The notes below the pieces were generated by a model, which did no database searches, was not told the DNA's origin, and saw only the letters and a program-made list of their open reading frames with translations. Below are positions 1-8,196 of a stretch of DNA of 64,000 bases, in pieces (the first letter of the stretch is position 1; the number at the start of each line of letters is the position of its first letter). The position numbers and the translations under genes were made by a program. Origin of the DNA: Bacillota bacterium (GTDB taxonomy: Bacteria; Bacillota; UBA4882; UBA8346); the NCBI GenBank assembly GCA_023435225.1, contig JAEYRX010000096.1, positions 124,001 to 188,000 on the forward strand. Reading direction: 5' to 3'.

Positions 1-188
1 CAATAGAAATGAGAGGGAGATGGTTCTTCAACTTTTAGAATTTTACTAACCGGAACATCTTTAAACCAGGGAAAGTGTTCGTAAGAAAGGAATAACTCCT
101 TATCTCCCGTTAGAAGCCAAATACCATGATTTGAAATATTAGTTATTTCAGTTGTGAAAGTGTTCTCTCCAAGCGTTTTTGATCTCAT
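1..188 (-). CDS. DUF2442 domain protein, C-terminal part outside the window
   Basis: Translating the minus strand from an ATG at 188 gives a protein with the words ITNISNHGIWLL, LSYEHFPWFKDVP and VEEPSPSHFYW, which match the DUF2442 family. The frame is open to the window edge, so the C-terminus is missing. It overlaps the end of the upstream DUF4160 gene by 41 bases in another frame. DUF4160 and DUF2442 genes are commonly neighbours and are often listed as a possible small toxin-antitoxin-like pair, but neither has an established biochemical role. Function beyond the family name is not known. Confidence 0.8.
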   Translation of the reverse strand, partial: MRSKTLGENTFTTEITNISNHGIWLLTGDKELFLSYEHFPWFKDVPVSKILKVEEPSPSHFY

Positions 189-387
189 CGTAATGCTCCT
201 CTATTAAATTTTCTATCTCCTTTAACTGTGGACGTGATAGATGATAGTTATTTGCCAATTCAATATCCGGCTCCATCCAATATTTCGCCTCTCCGTCATT
301 ACAAATAACATGTACATGCATTCGTGTTTCTTCACGAGAGAAGAAAAAGAACCGGTATCCTTTTTCTTTAAATATAGTAGGACTCAT
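148..387 (-). CDS. DUF4160 domain protein
   Basis: A 79-residue protein with the family hallmarks: an N-terminal MSPTIFKEKGYRFFFFS strand, then HVHVICNDGEAKYWMEP and a C-terminal helix beginning LSRPQLKEIENLI. DUF4160 proteins are small, stand-alone and usually sit directly before a DUF2442 gene, as here. A possible promoter lies just upstream on the same strand (420-448). The pair may be a toxin-antitoxin-like module, but that is inference from how often such pairs travel together. Confidence 0.85.
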   Translation of the reverse strand: MSPTIFKEKGYRFFFFSREETRMHVHVICNDGEAKYWMEPDIELANNYHLSRPQLKEIENLIEEHYDEIKNAWREHFHN

Positions 388-419
388 ATTTTATCACACC
401 TTGTCGAAACCCTAAATTA

Positions 420-448
420 ATTGTTCTTCTATATTGATAAATTGTCAA
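420..448 (-). promoter_or_regulatory. Probable sigma-A-type promoter for the DUF4160-DUF2442 pair
   Basis: On the minus strand TTGACA (443-448) is followed after 17 bases by AACAAT (420-425). The start codon of the DUF4160 gene lies about 30 bases further on. The -35 box is perfect and the -10 box matches four of six positions. Confidence 0.5.
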
Positions 449-647
449 CAATTAGATCATAACATGAAAAGAAAAGAAAAACTATAGATGGATTTTATAA
501 AAACTCTAAATAGATAACCACTATTTTCTATAGTAAAAGCACCAATTGCTAAACCCGTAATTCTTTTAGACTTCGGAGCATGGTGGTTGCCCATATTCAG
601 GGGCAAGGGGTCGCCTTTAGGCCCTTTTAAATCAACACATTATTCAC
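449..647. other. Non-coding stretch
   Basis: Between the DUF4160 promoter and the nucleotidase terminator I see no plausible gene. Two short self-complementary words occur (TTGCCC with GGGCAA near 580-605, and GGGTCGCC with GGCCC near 607-624), without a clear role. Confidence 0.4.
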
Positions 648-676
648 TAAAAAGGCTGCCCTCCCGGACAGCCTTC
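648..676 (-). terminator. Intrinsic terminator after the double nucleotidase
   Basis: On the minus strand the arms AAGGCTGTCC and GGGCAGCCTT form a stem followed by TTTTTAG. It lies about 20 bases after the stop codon of the nucleotidase gene. Confidence 0.8.
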
Positions 677-697
677 ATTCTTAACTGATCAAATTGA

Positions 698-3600
698 TTA
701 AGCCGCATCCTTCAGCGCCAATTTACCACTGCTTTGATATCCTTTATAAACCGGTTTAATTACTTTCAGTTTTTTCACGTATTCAATGATGGAATCCCGG
801 ACCGGGATGCCGGTGTCTTTAATCTCCTTGCCCTGTTTTAGTACGGTGTAATTATCACCACCGCTAAACATGAAATCGTTGGCGACCACGGTGTAATATT
901 GATTTGGATCTAGTGGCGCTCCATTTTCCATTACTACATCCAGGATTCTTTGACCAAAAGGTTTGGAAAGATCATAGCTAACATACACTCCGGATAGCTG
1001 ACCAAAACTGATTTTCTCATTTCCCAAGCCGTTTTCAATAGCTTCCCGTACTTGAGCGCCGGTAAGTCTAGCGACTACCATGGTATTATCAAAGGGCATT
1101 AATCCATACATGGTTCCCACGGTTAAATCGCCTTTAGAAATTGAAGTCCGTAAACCACCGCCGTTCTGGATGGCTATTTGGGCTCCGGTTTTTTGACGCA
1201 TAATATCGCAGACCCATTCGCCCATTAAAGAAGGGCTTTTGGTATCATGGTTAATATCTACGGTAGCGGTACCGATTTTTTCATTTAAAATCGGAGCCAC
1301 TTGGGCCAAGTATTTTTTATAAATTGCCTTGGTATTTTCATCTTCATGCAAGGTGTTGGTTCTAGTATAAAGATTATCCAGGGTGGCTGTAGTATAAAGC
1401 GGTTGTTTAATTTCATTTTTGAAGATAAAGGTTAGTTTACCGATAGTCCGGCCGTTATAATAGGCCATTACAAATGGGATATAGCCTATTTTACCGCTAA
1501 GAGCCAGGTGTGAATGACCGGCAAAAATCCCATCCAATCCTTGTACATTGCCTAAAGCAGCAAGTTCACCGGTTACCGCACCGGATTTATCGACTTCCGC
1601 ACCTAAATGGGTTAGGGCAATTACGATGTCGGCGCCTTTTTCCCGGACTTCTTTAGTATATTGGTCTAAGATAATTACCGGATCTTTAAATTCCAGATCT
1701 TTAACGTTCTCCGGCAGTGTTTTAAAAGCGGTCTCCGGAGTGGTTAGACCGATGAAAGCGATTTTTACACCGGCAACTTCAACAATTTTGTATGGTTTAG
1801 CATAACTGACCGGTTGATTGGTATTACGGTCATAGATATTAGCGGCTAAAAACTCAAATCCGCCATCAGCCGCCCAGCCGAGGATCCGATTCACACCCCA
1901 ATCAAATTCGTGGTTGCCAATAGCCGAGGCAAGCAGACCGGCTTCTTTTAAACATGCTGCCACTGGTTTTCCATATAAAAGATTTGATTCGGCGCTTCCT
2001 TGGAAAAGGTCGCCTCCGGCTACAAAGAGAGTATTTTTGTTAATGGCTCGCATTTTTTTGACTTCATTAACCAGACTGGCAATACCGACATTCTTTCCGG
2101 CGGCAGCTAAGGAGCCGTGGAAATCGGTTATGTTTAATACGTCAATAATTTTGTAGTCCAAACTTCCATTATCACATAACTCATAAACATTCAAAGATTT
2201 AATATTCGGTGTGCGTCCGTCAGCTGAAGCCGGAATATTTAAGTCTCCGGATTTTACTTTATTAAAGACTTCACTTTTTAATGGACTATCAACATCAATA
2301 CCGGTGATCTTCCAGTTATTATCCAACTTTGGAGCGATAACGCCCATTTTTTGAACATAATCGATAATAAGGTCGCGAATCCGGCCTTTATCACCTAGTG
2401 CCTCGTAGGAATCATAAATTTTATCCGCTTCATTGAAATACCCATCTTTGACCATATTACCAAAGCGATAGTTGTTTACCGCCAGAGTGAAGGTCATATC
2501 ATCGGTCACCGGTTTACCTTTAAAGGTTAGGTTTTCGATCCGTTTACCAACCGGAGCGGCAACATTAATAGTATATTGGACTCCGGCGAACATATCGTAG
2601 TTATAACCGGGGATTTTGGGGTTGAAGCTGACGGTAAGGTCGCCGGGTTTGGCTTGATTGTAAAATTGGGCGGACCATTCCATATAGTTGCGGAGTTGCT
2701 TGCCATTTACTTTGAGAGCGATTAAAGTATTAGTATATTTATAAATGTTGGCAACGTCTTTCTTACGGAAGTCATCTTGGACCAGATTGGAACTGGTACT
2801 AAACAAAGCAGCTGAGGAGATATCGGCTTTAGTGTAGTACATTTGGACTTCATTGATAAAATCCACCAATGCCGTATCTTGGATCATTGCCGTTGGAATG
2901 CCGGGCAAAACTTCACGTTCGGGCAAGAAATCACCGCTTAGTTTGCCGATAACCATGTTAATCTCGGTTAAGGCACGGTCGTGATAAGGTTTAAATTTAT
3001 TTATAATAGCCGGGTCTGGTTGATAATTAACAATATCAATATTTTGGCTATTTTTTTCTTTTATAACCCATTTTCCGTTCTCTTTGCCCAGGGTGAGGTC
3101 GATTCGGGAAACTTTATTCCCGTTTACTTTGGGTTCGACAATTAAAACCCCATTAATTTTATCCCCGGCGATATCGGCATGAGCATGACCGGCAACAATG
3201 GCTGCCAGTTCAGGGTTGGCGTTAGCAACGGCTTTCAATCCTGAAGATTCGTCATTATATTCCGGATCTTCTCCCATATGCATTACACCGATAATTACAT
3301 CAGCTTTACCTTTGAGCTCAGCTATTGCCTTTTGAGTTTCAACTACCGGATCCTTAAATACCAATCCTTTAAAATTATCCGGTGTACTAGCTTCCCAGCG
3401 AGGGATATGTGGGGTAGTCATTCCGATAATGCCGACTTTCACCCCGGCCACCGAAATAACTTGATATGCTTTCACAAACCTTTTACCGTTTGAACGATAA
3501 ATATTACCCCCCAAAACGGCGGCTCTAGAACCCTTGATAGCACGGTTAACTACATCCATTCCAAAATTGAACTCATGATTACCCAGAGTCCATGTATTAT

Positions 3601-3937
3601 AGCCTATTTCATTCATAGCTTGAATCATTGGATGGACTCGTTCATTGTTGAATAATTCAGCCATATTGTCTTGGATTGTGTCACCGGCGTCTACCAGAAT
3701 GGTATTGGGATTTTCGGTCTTTACTTCTTTGACAACTGTGGAAATTTTAGCAAGACCGGCTTTGGGGTCCTGAGAGTCGACTGCATAATCATAAGGATAT
3801 AAACGTCCATGAAGATCGCTGGTGCCAAGGATAGTAATTTTGACTTGGTTTTCAGCAAACACTCCACTAAAAGTCATAAAAGTGCTAAAAATAAGTAAAA
3901 GCAGCGCTAAACAAAAAATATTCCGACCTAACTTCAT
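698..3937 (-). CDS. Secreted tandem 2',3'-cyclic-nucleotide phosphodiesterase / 5'-nucleotidase (YfkN-like)
   Basis: A 1079-residue exported enzyme made of two complete metallophosphatase plus 5'-nucleotidase C-terminal units. After a signal peptide (about residues 1-28) the first unit shows DLHG (41-44), DAGD (83-86), GNHE (119-122) and AGHAH; it resembles CpdB-type cyclic phosphodiesterases. The second unit repeats the set with TDFHG, GGDLFQGS, GNHEFDWG and FAGHSH, then a UshA-like C-domain with NGGGLR and FDNTMV. Bacillus YfkN has the same two-unit arrangement. No sortase signal is visible at the C-terminus, so it is probably free in the periplasm or medium and scavenges nucleotides. The start at 3937 is chosen because GGGAGGGG lies ten bases before it and the signal peptide follows directly; an in-frame start 27 codons earlier has no such site. 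Confidence 0.92.
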   Translation of the reverse strand: MKLGRNIFCLALLLLIFSTFMTFSGVFAENQVKITILGTSDLHGRLYPYDYAVDSQDPKAGLAKISTVVKEVKTENPNTILVDAGDTIQDNMAELFNNERVHPMIQAMNEIGYNTWTLGNHEFNFGMDVVNRAIKGSRAAVLGGNIYRSNGKRFVKAYQVISVAGVKVGIIGMTTPHIPRWEASTPDNFKGLVFKDPVVETQKAIAELKGKADVIIGVMHMGEDPEYNDESSGLKAVANANPELAAIVAGHAHADIAGDKINGVLIVEPKVNGNKVSRIDLTLGKENGKWVIKEKNSQNIDIVNYQPDPAIINKFKPYHDRALTEINMVIGKLSGDFLPEREVLPGIPTAMIQDTALVDFINEVQMYYTKADISSAALFSTSSNLVQDDFRKKDVANIYKYTNTLIALKVNGKQLRNYMEWSAQFYNQAKPGDLTVSFNPKIPGYNYDMFAGVQYTINVAAPVGKRIENLTFKGKPVTDDMTFTLAVNNYRFGNMVKDGYFNEADKIYDSYEALGDKGRIRDLIIDYVQKMGVIAPKLDNNWKITGIDVDSPLKSEVFNKVKSGDLNIPASADGRTPNIKSLNVYELCDNGSLDYKIIDVLNITDFHGSLAAAGKNVGIASLVNEVKKMRAINKNTLFVAGGDLFQGSAESNLLYGKPVAACLKEAGLLASAIGNHEFDWGVNRILGWAADGGFEFLAANIYDRNTNQPVSYAKPYKIVEVAGVKIAFIGLTTPETAFKTLPENVKDLEFKDPVIILDQYTKEVREKGADIVIALTHLGAEVDKSGAVTGELAALGNVQGLDGIFAGHSHLALSGKIGYIPFVMAYYNGRTIGKLTFIFKNEIKQPLYTTATLDNLYTRTNTLHEDENTKAIYKKYLAQVAPILNEKIGTATVDINHDTKSPSLMGEWVCDIMRQKTGAQIAIQNGGGLRTSISKGDLTVGTMYGLMPFDNTMVVARLTGAQVREAIENGLGNEKISFGQLSGVYVSYDLSKPFGQRILDVVMENGAPLDPNQYYTVVANDFMFSGGDNYTVLKQGKEIKDTGIPVRDSIIEYVKKLKVIKPVYKGYQSSGKLALKDAA

Positions 3938-4041
3938 AACAGAAAATCCCCTCCCTAAAAAATTTTGGTAGGCATTACTATGATAGCATATTTTAATAGT
4001 TAATATATTCCAATGCATACTTTATTGATGATCAAGTTTTA

Positions 4042-5679
4042 TTATTTTACTACACCGGATGATTTGTACACAAAAATAGAGATAGAAAGGAGAAAACCGA
4101 CAAAAAGCAGTAAAAGAGCTATTAAAATCATATGTCCAAAATTCCAAAATGAAGCGCCTAAAACAACAATTGCCAGAAATGCGGCAAATATGTCGGCAAC
4201 CGTTTTAATAATGACATCACGGCTGAATGGTCCTTGATGTACCTTGTAATAATTGATTTGTTCTTCTGTTTTTTTAATCCTAAGCTTGAATAAATTTCTC
4301 AAGTGGGAAACAACCAGGAGACCGAATAAACATAATGGAATAAGCAGATATATAGTTTGGATCAAAAAAGCCGAAATAACAATTAAAACATATAAAATAA
4401 AGACTAGTATAAATTTTAAGCTTCTCTCAAAGGAGATCCCCGTCTCCTCAGGTATCATAATTGGTTTCATAGTAACGGAAATCAGTTTGATATTGTACTT
4501 CATGAAATTTGGTACAACCTTTGACAGAGCTGATTTAACATGAGGCGAATGTTTCATAATTATCGGAGCTAAAAGAGTCATTATAAAAACATAGACACCG
4601 GTAAACTGATATAACGAATCGGAGATCACTCCCATACCATATCCAAGCGTGACGTAAATCATCGAGTATTCGCCACGGGCAATCATACTGGTTCCCATTG
4701 ATATGGCGTTATTTGGAGAAAATCCGCTAAATAAAGCCGCTGTGGAGGTGGAGAGGACCTCTACTAAAATACTGATTGGAACAATAATAGCGACCATCCA
4801 GAGTATCCCCGGGATTTCCTTCGGATTAAGCAGCATACCGAAGGAGATAAAAAAGATAATCAGAAATATATCTTTGAATGCCGAAACAGTACGGTGCAAT
4901 CTTTCTTCAACATCATAGTTATTGATTAACATACCTAAGAGAAAAGCGCCGGCGGCGGAAGCCAACCCCACTTTGACGGCAAATGCGCTGACCAACAGAA
5001 TAATTCCCATAATTAAAGCGGTAAAAAGTTCTTGAGATTCGATCCGCATCAATATTTTATCGGTAAAAATGTTGATAAACAAGATCCCCAAAAAAATGAA
5101 AGCGCTGTAAAACAAGAGTGATTTTCCGATTGAGAACGCGATCATATGAACCTGGAGGCTATTATAGGTAACAATACTGGTTAAAACTCCTAATAATGCG
5201 ACTGCGATAAAATCTTCATAAACCATGACCCCCATTAAAACTTCGGATTCCTTGGCAGCGGTCCTTTTCATATCAAATAGAAGCTTGGCCACTACCCCGC
5301 TGCTGCTTAAAGTAAGAATCCCCGCCAGGAAAAGCTTTTCACTAAATACCAACCCTATCGAGACCCCAATCAGATATCCGACTACAAAATTAGCAATTAT
5401 CTCGAATGATCCGATGAATAAAACCGAATTCCGGACTTTTTTAAATTTCTTAATCGAGAATTCCAACCCCAGAAAGAACATTAGCAAGACGACGCCAAGT
5501 TCGGAAAGAGTATTAATAAAAGTAGTATCTTTTACTAAACCCAGCATATTAGGGCCAATAATCAATCCGGTAACCATATAACCGGTGATAACCGATTGGC
5601 GCAACTTTTTTAGAAGCACTGCGGAAAAAAATCCTAGAAACAGTACAATTCCCAGCTCGAATAAGATATTATGGTGCAT
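4042..5679 (-). CDS. khtU: Kef/CPA2-type monovalent cation:proton antiporter (KhtU-like)
   Basis: A 545-residue membrane protein with about twelve hydrophobic segments and the CPA2 family words GLIIGPNMLGL, LGVVLLMFFLGLEFS, LSSSGVVAKLL and RGEYSMIYV. It lacks a C-terminal NAD-binding domain; after the transport core it ends with two more membrane segments around residues 430-530. The gene starts 40 bases after the KhtT-like regulatory gene, so the two form an operon like khtTU of Bacillus, where the pair exports K+ in exchange for protons. The ribosome site GGAGG sits just before the ATG. Confidence 0.85.
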   Translation of the reverse strand: MHHNILFELGIVLFLGFFSAVLLKKLRQSVITGYMVTGLIIGPNMLGLVKDTTFINTLSELGVVLLMFFLGLEFSIKKFKKVRNSVLFIGSFEIIANFVVGYLIGVSIGLVFSEKLFLAGILTLSSSGVVAKLLFDMKRTAAKESEVLMGVMVYEDFIAVALLGVLTSIVTYNSLQVHMIAFSIGKSLLFYSAFIFLGILFINIFTDKILMRIESQELFTALIMGIILLVSAFAVKVGLASAAGAFLLGMLINNYDVEERLHRTVSAFKDIFLIIFFISFGMLLNPKEIPGILWMVAIIVPISILVEVLSTSTAALFSGFSPNNAISMGTSMIARGEYSMIYVTLGYGMGVISDSLYQFTGVYVFIMTLLAPIIMKHSPHVKSALSKVVPNFMKYNIKLISVTMKPIMIPEETGISFERSLKFILVFILYVLIVISAFLIQTIYLLIPLCLFGLLVVSHLRNLFKLRIKKTEEQINYYKVHQGPFSRDVIIKTVADIFAAFLAIVVLGASFWNFGHMILIALLLLFVGFLLSISIFVYKSSGVVK

Positions 5680-5719
5680 TATGCCTCCGGAAACTTATAT
5701 TTATTTGCTGAAAAATGTA

Positions 5720-6202
5720 TTAGTATCCTCTTATAATAGCCAGAAAATCTTTAAACCGTTCAGGCTTTCCAATTACCACGCAGGTGTCGCCATCTTTAAA
5801 AATAAAATCGGAATCCGGGTTGGGGATGAAAGTATCTTCTCTCAAAACGGCAATTATTGAGATTTGGGTCCGTTTCCTAATTCCCAACTGCCCCAGTTGT
5901 TTGCCAATAACAGGTGATTTACTATCCAACTTATACCAGTCAATTTTAATTCCTTCCAAAGCTACTTCCAGGTTTTCAACTGCTTTAGGTTTAAACATTA
6001 CCCCGGAAAGAAACGCCCCTAGTCTTCGGGCCTCTTCATCAAGGAGAGTTACACTGGCATCAGGATCGCCGGCTTGATTCATGACATAAAGTTCTCTTTT
6101 CCCGTCATGATGAATAATTAAAACCAATTTTTCTTGTGAATGAGTAGTACAGCTTATTTTTTTACCAATTCCGGGTAAGTCGGTTTCACTAAAAAAAGAC
6201 AT
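5720..6202 (-). CDS. khtT: Cation:proton antiporter regulatory subunit with TrkA-C (RCK-C) domain (KhtT-like)
   Basis: A 160-residue soluble protein. The N-terminal half matches the KhtT-type domain (start MSFFSETDLPGIGKK, then a segment around LLDEEARRLGAFLSG). The C-terminal half, from about residue 90, is a TrkA-C/RCK-C domain with DSPVIGK-like KSPVIGKQLGQLGIR and a GDTCVVIGKPE end; in the family this domain binds a small ligand such as a cyclic dinucleotide. It is the first gene of the two-gene operon with the antiporter and most likely gates it. A GGGGGC ribosome site precedes the ATG. Confidence 0.85.
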   Translation of the reverse strand: MSFFSETDLPGIGKKISCTTHSQEKLVLIIHHDGKRELYVMNQAGDPDASVTLLDEEARRLGAFLSGVMFKPKAVENLEVALEGIKIDWYKLDSKSPVIGKQLGQLGIRKRTQISIIAVLREDTFIPNPDSDFIFKDGDTCVVIGKPERFKDFLAIIRGY

Positions 6203-6355
6203 CTAAAAGCCCCCTATTACTAATTATAATAGTTGTTTTAAATATATTTAATTGCTAAAATAAACACAACTAATTATATCATAGTTTATTAGCCCTTTGA
6301 TATTAAATAAATACTTGCATAGGCTTACCCGGGTTTAGGTGGGAGGATGAAAAAC

Positions 6356-6415
6356 ATGAATATTATTATTGTTGGATGTGGTCGGACAGGAAGTTCCATT
6401 GCCGGCCGGATGTGA
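6356..6415 (+). pseudogene. N-terminal remnant of a TrkA/Ktr-type NAD-binding subunit
   Basis: A 19-codon frame reads MNIIIVGCGRTGSSIAGRM and then stops at TGA. This is the first strand and glycine-rich loop (GxGxxGxxxA) of a TrkA-N Rossmann domain. It has a good ribosome site, GGGAGG, nine bases before the ATG, so the start of a real gene seems preserved while the rest is gone. I could not find the missing part in the next 130 bases. It lies next to another K+ transport system. Confidence 0.6.
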
Positions 6416-6551
6416 TAGCCACCATATACCAAAAAGCAAAATGCAGTGTCTGGCTGTTCGACAATAAATAAAACCGGAATATTCATTCCAGGGCAACCAA
6501 CAAAACTTACTATGGTAAGCAATTATTCCTTCCTTTTTCCAACTCCGGAAA

Positions 6552-6677
6552 TTAGTTTTCAGTTCGGCAGCGTTTCATCCAAGCTATACAGGCGGCGGAT
6601 AAAATAACAAATGCTATAATAATAATTACCCAAATATCTTTAATATTCTTTTGTAAAGGGAAAGTATTTGATATCAT
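6552..6677 (-). CDS. Small single-pass membrane protein, 41 residues
   Basis: On the minus strand a strong ribosome site (GAGGAGGG) is followed six bases later by an ATG and an open frame of 41 codons. The product has a polar N-terminus (MISNTFPLQKNIKDIW), one hydrophobic helix of about 18 residues (VIIIIAFVILSAACIAW) and a basic Cys-containing tail (MKRCRTEN). Size, helix and Cys-rich end recall small FeoB-associated Cys-rich membrane proteins, but no feo gene is near, so I leave the function open. Confidence 0.55.
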   Translation of the reverse strand: MISNTFPLQKNIKDIWVIIIIAFVILSAACIAWMKRCRTEN

Positions 6678-6793
6678 GATAACCCTCCTCTATTTACAAT
6701 ATTCTTTATGTGGCTTATCGAGTATTGATGAACGGCATAAAATATTCAGGCAAAAGGCAACAAGTAACAGTAATAAGTAATAGTTTCTTCTAA

Positions 6794-6891
6794 GGAAGCG
6801 CTGATTAATCCGATTTTGTGCGAGCAAATATGCGGTATTAGGCATTTTACGAAGCACAAAATCGTCACTTATTCAATTAATCAGCGCTTCC
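6794..6891 (+). repeat. 98-bp MITE-like element, copy 1
   Basis: The element begins GGAAGCGCTGATTAAT and ends with the exact complement ATTAATCAGCGCTTCC. Inside is a second inverted pair, CGATTTTGTGC and GCACAAAATCG. It is flanked on both sides by CTAA (6790-6793 and 6892-6895), which looks like a target-site duplication. It differs from copy 3 (44043-44140) at two positions. It carries no gene, so it would have to be moved by enzymes encoded elsewhere. Confidence 0.85.
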
Positions 6892-6971
6892 CTAAGAGAA
6901 TTTCTGACATTCAAGATGGAAGCTTAAAAATTCGATTATTATGATATATAGATTTCTTATAGGAGTGCTAA

Positions 6972-7778
6972 ATGAAAATTGATGATTTATTAAACCAACT
7001 AATTGAAGGTGATTGTCTGGAGGTTATGAAAGAAATTCCGGACCAGTCAATTGATATGATCCTTTGCGATCTTCCTTATGCCATGACCCAGAATAAATGG
7101 GACAGCCTTATTCCGCTTGATTTACTCTGGATGGAATATGAAAGAATTATTAAAGAGAACGGGGCGATTGTTCTAACCGCTCAGGGAGTATTTACCGCCA
7201 AACTTATTTTGAGTAATGAAAGACTTTTTAAGTATAAAATCGCCTGGATAAAGTCGAAACCCACCAATTTTTTAAACGCCCGTAAACAGCCTTTACGTAA
7301 ACATGAAGATATTTGTGTGTTTTATAAGAAACAACCTACATATAATCCTCAGATGACTCCTGGAGAACCTTATACCAAAGGGGTCAGAAAAAATCAACTC
7401 TCGGGGAGCTACGGGGATTTTAAACCGGTGGAAGTTAAAAGTGATAATGGTGAAAGGTTTCCAGCTGATGTTGTTTATTTTAAAACGGCGGAAAGCGAGG
7501 GAACAGTCTGGCACCCTACTCAGAAACCGGTTGAATTGGGCCGATATTTAATAAGAACTTATTCGAACCCTGGTGATATTATTCTTGATAACACTTTTGG
7601 CAGTGGTAGCTTTTTGGTTGCCGCGGTCTTGGAAGGGAGGAATTTTATTGGGATTGAAAAAAACGATGAGGGATATCTATTTAAGAAGAAAAAGATTGAT
7701 TATCTTAAGGTTGCCAAGGAAAGAATTGATAAAGCCCGGAGCATAATGAAACTACAAACAGATTTTGTCCGTAACTAA
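6972..7778 (+). CDS. Orphan DNA methyltransferase (N4/N6 amino-methylating, beta-type order)
   Basis: A 268-residue SAM-dependent DNA methyltransferase. The catalytic motif DLPY (variant of D/N/S-PPY) is near the N-terminus at about residues 34-37 and the SAM-binding motif NTFGSGSFLVAA with GIEKND near residues 205-225, so the order is that of the beta group. A target-recognition region lies between. HPTQKP, typical of the family, is present. No restriction endonuclease gene is next to it, so it is probably solitary, as in phage- or regulation-linked methylases. AGGAG precedes the ATG. Whether adenine N6 or cytosine N4 is modified cannot be told from sequence alone. Confidence 0.85.
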   Translation: MKIDDLLNQLIEGDCLEVMKEIPDQSIDMILCDLPYAMTQNKWDSLIPLDLLWMEYERIIKENGAIVLTAQGVFTAKLILSNERLFKYKIAWIKSKPTNFLNARKQPLRKHEDICVFYKKQPTYNPQMTPGEPYTKGVRKNQLSGSYGDFKPVEVKSDNGERFPADVVYFKTAESEGTVWHPTQKPVELGRYLIRTYSNPGDIILDNTFGSGSFLVAAVLEGRNFIGIEKNDEGYLFKKKKIDYLKVAKERIDKARSIMKLQTDFVRN

Positions 7779-8196
7779 TTCCCCACTCCATCAAATTTTA
7801 AACTCCACCATCCGCTTCTTAACAATGTATGGTTTTTAATCAATGCGATAATAAAATCCTTCTTCATAATTAAAATTTCCGCATATTTTTTAGTTTCCAG
7901 GAATATAAATTTTATAGCTTGGTTGAATAAAAAATTCATCATCACTTTTAAACAAAATGAAAAGAAGAAACTGATTTTATTGACAATTAGACAATATTAT
8001 TAAGTTTATTTCTATAAAAGAATAAAACTTATTACTGATTTGGAATTATCCCATATGCTCTAAAGGGTTATTTTGAAAGGGGGTGAGGAATTTTTAGGAC
8101 GAGCCGGCACGGCATATAAACTAGGCTGAAAAATAAAATAGATATACTAAATTTCCCTTAGTATAACTAACGGAATTTGGTACAAAGGAGGCGCAT
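7779..8196. other. Non-coding stretch before the TIG-OmpA gene
   Basis: About 420 AT-rich bases with no convincing gene. A TTGACA occurs at 7981-7986 but has no -10 box at proper spacing. A purine-rich patch GGGGGTGAGG lies near 8080 and a good ribosome site, AAAGGAGG, directly before the next start. Confidence 0.4.

Noticed and set aside
6325..6522. Minus-strand frame of 65 codons near the TrkA remnant
   Set aside because: It is antisense to the TrkA stub, has no ribosome site and matches no family.
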